DNA of 7,690 nucleotides from Bacteriovoracaceae bacterium UBA4097 (GTDB lineage: Bacteria; Bdellovibrionota; Bacteriovoracia; Bacteriovoracales; Bacteriovoracaceae), in contig DFXX01000115.1 in NCBI GenBank assembly GCA_002381765.1, positions 26,789-34,478 of the forward strand, written 5' to 3'. Positions 6,715 through 7,690 of this stretch are shown here, in pieces. Below the pieces are notes generated by a model. It had not been told where the DNA came from and made no database searches. It worked only from the letters and a program-made list of their open reading frames with translations. Each line of letters begins with the position of its first letter. The first letter of the stretch is position 1. The position numbers and the translations under genes are program-made.

Positions 6715-6723
6715 GACGCCCCT
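6702..6723 (+). terminator. GC-rich hairpin across the ABC-F stop codon, possible terminator
   Basis: AGGGGCG (6702-6708) pairs perfectly with CGCCCCT (6717-6723) around an eight-base loop that contains the ABC-F TAA (6712-6714). The 7-bp stem is strong, but the sequence after it (TGTCATTGT) has no real T-run. It may be a weak terminator, an attenuating hairpin or an mRNA 3'-end stabiliser. Confidence 0.4.
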
Positions 6724-6747
6724 TGTCATTGTAAAAATATCCTGCTA

Positions 6748-6801
6748 CCCATTGTTACGTTGCATAATTGGGTGAAAACCATTAGAAATGGCCCATTGTT
6801 A
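6748..6801. repeat. 10-base direct repeat in the ABC-F/rnc gap
   Basis: CCCATTGTTA occurs at 6748-6757 and again at 6792-6801, with starts 44 bases apart. A small hairpin, CCATT-AGA-AATGG (6779-6791), lies just before the second copy. The repeats could be binding sites in the rnc leader or chance in this A+T-rich gap. No convincing promoter boxes were found beside them. Confidence 0.3.
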
Positions 6802-6808
6802 ATTTTTG

Positions 6809-6832
6809 CTCAGTTTTTTTCGAGGGACTGAG
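6809..6832 (+). repeat. Inverted repeat in the rnc leader
   Basis: CTCAGT (6809-6814) is perfectly complementary to ACTGAG (6827-6832) around a 12-base T-rich then G-rich loop. It ends 22 bases before the rnc ATG. Many bacteria autoregulate rnc by RNase III cutting a leader stem. This stem is far shorter than known RNase III targets, so that role is speculative here. Confidence 0.3.
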
Positions 6833-6854
6833 ATAGACGACCTGAAGGTGATAG

Positions 6855-7604
6855 ATGTCACAACCTCGCTTGCACCAGAAGCTTTTCGAGCTATTCGAAA
6901 ATAAAGAATCCATTCTTTTGAAAGAGTGTCTGACTCATCCAGATTTTCAAGCATTCATGAATAAATTTGCAATTAAGCTTCCTTGTGAGGAGCTCGCCCA
7001 GGCCTTCACCCACACTTCGTTTTCCCATGAATATGGGGTAGCTCATCAGGAACAACTGGAATTCCTGGGAGATTCGGTTCTGCAGTTAATTTTAACCGAA
7101 GAGCTTTACCGCCGTTATCCTCAGGAGAAAGAAGGACGCCTCTCAAAACTCAGAAGTGCCATTGTGAATGAAAAAAGTTTAGCAACTCTTGCCCATAAGC
7201 TTGAGTTAAGTGAACTGATCTTAGTAGGGAAGGGAGAGTTCAAGAAAGGGCTCTATCAGCAGGAGATGGTCCTTGCGGATACCTTCGAGGCCCTCTTGGG
7301 TCAGATCTATCGCCACCATGGATTGGAATTTACCAAAAACCTTTTTTTCCAATGGCTGAGTTCAGCTCTACCGGGAGCTTTGAGTTGGGATTTCCTCCTG
7401 GACTATGATGCTAAATCGACTCTGCAGGAGAGATCTCTCGCCAAATATAAAAAGCTTCCTCACTACACCGCTGAGCCTGAGGGAGAAAAGTTTCGGGTGA
7501 AGCTCTGGATAAATGAGGAAATGATGGCCTCGGGAGTGTTTTCTTCCAAGAAGTCGGGAGAAAAAGAGCTCGCTCAAGAAGTATTAAAGAAAAAGATTAT
7601 TTAA
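6855..7604 (+). CDS. rnc: Ribonuclease III
   Basis: RNase III cuts double-stranded RNA, notably the rRNA precursor stems, and acts as a dimer in the cytoplasm. In this 249-residue protein the catalytic domain carries EQLEFLGDSVL (66-76) with E66 and D73, EGRLSKLRSAIVNE (93-106), and ADTFEALLG (141-149) with D142 and E145, the expected four acidic metal ligands. A dsRNA-binding domain follows (about 184-247; STLQE, LPHY, SSKKSGEKELAQEVLKK). Two oddities: the N-terminus is about 25 residues longer than in E. coli, and the dsRNA-binding domain goes directly from LPHYTAEPEGE to KFRV, without the usual G-x-x-H loop. The ATG has GAAGGTG a few bases upstream. The next gene begins 10 bases after the stop, as in rnc-era operons. 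Confidence 0.95.
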   Translation: MSQPRLHQKLFELFENKESILLKECLTHPDFQAFMNKFAIKLPCEELAQAFTHTSFSHEYGVAHQEQLEFLGDSVLQLILTEELYRRYPQEKEGRLSKLRSAIVNEKSLATLAHKLELSELILVGKGEFKKGLYQQEMVLADTFEALLGQIYRHHGLEFTKNLFFQWLSSALPGALSWDFLLDYDAKSTLQERSLAKYKKLPHYTAEPEGEKFRVKLWINEEMMASGVFSSKKSGEKELAQEVLKKKII

Positions 7605-7613
7605 GGAGAATAT

Positions 7614-7690
7614 ATGCTTTTAACCGATCAGCACCCCCATAATAAAGCAATCATGATTGCCGTTGTTGGTAAACCCAATGTTGGGAAAAG
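7614..7690 (+). CDS. era: P-loop GTPase, probably Era, 5' end only
   Basis: Only the first 25 codons are in the window; the gene runs off the right edge. The reading starts MLLTDQHPHNKAIM and continues IAVVGKPNVGK, the G1 P-loop of the TrmE-Era-EngA-type GTPases. AAGGAG (7603-7608), overlapping the rnc stop, is an excellent ribosome-binding site five bases before the ATG. The position directly after rnc favours Era, which binds 16S rRNA in small-subunit assembly. Der (EngA) has a very similar first P-loop and cannot be excluded from this fragment. The lead before the P-loop is somewhat long for Era. Confidence 0.6.
   Translation, partial: MLLTDQHPHNKAIMIAVVGKPNVGK

Noticed and set aside
6723..6768. 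Promoter for rnc from TTGTCA (6723-6728) or CATAAT (6763-6768)
   Set aside because: No partner box lies at an acceptable 16-18-base spacing, so neither forms a convincing promoter.

Overview
The window is ordinary bacterial chromosome with gene-dense, operon-style packing. It looks like a Gram-negative of the former delta-proteobacteria, perhaps Bdellovibrionota. That guess rests on general protein style, moderate base composition, the fused RibBA and the rnc–GTPase order. It is an inference; no marker gene here settles it.

Left part (about 86 to 5021, minus strand): a tightly coupled riboflavin operon. In transcription order it holds a degenerate tyrosine-recombinase-like gene, ribD, ribE, ribBA, ribH and a GNAT acetyltransferase gene. 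Neighbouring genes overlap or are separated by at most 11 bases, and a hairpin with a T-run (86-128) follows the last gene. Together RibBA, RibD, RibH and RibE cover every committed step from GTP and ribulose 5-phosphate to riboflavin except the pyrimidine phosphatase. RibF (FMN/FAD synthesis) is also absent from the window. No FMN riboswitch is visible ahead of the operon. Another hairpin plus T-run (19-72) faces it and would end transcription entering from the left edge. That hairpin carries an odd tRNA/tmRNA-3'-end-like sequence.

Centre (5022-5103): an 82-base divergent intergenic region separates the rib operon from an ABC-F ATPase gene on the plus strand. It holds a 15-base palindrome just upstream of the recombinase-like ATG, and a clear ribosome-binding site for the ABC-F gene.

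Right part (5104-7690, plus strand): an ABC-F translation-factor-type ATPase, a 140-base gap with small hairpins and a 10-base direct repeat, then rnc (RNase III), then the start of a P-loop GTPase gene that is probably era and is cut by the window edge. These three genes all concern ribosome function or RNA maturation.

I found no convincing novel system. The points most worth a second look are the recombinase-fold protein heading the riboflavin operon with most catalytic residues substituted, the RNase III whose dsRNA-binding domain lacks the usual G-x-x-H loop, and the tRNA-like terminator hairpin at the left edge.
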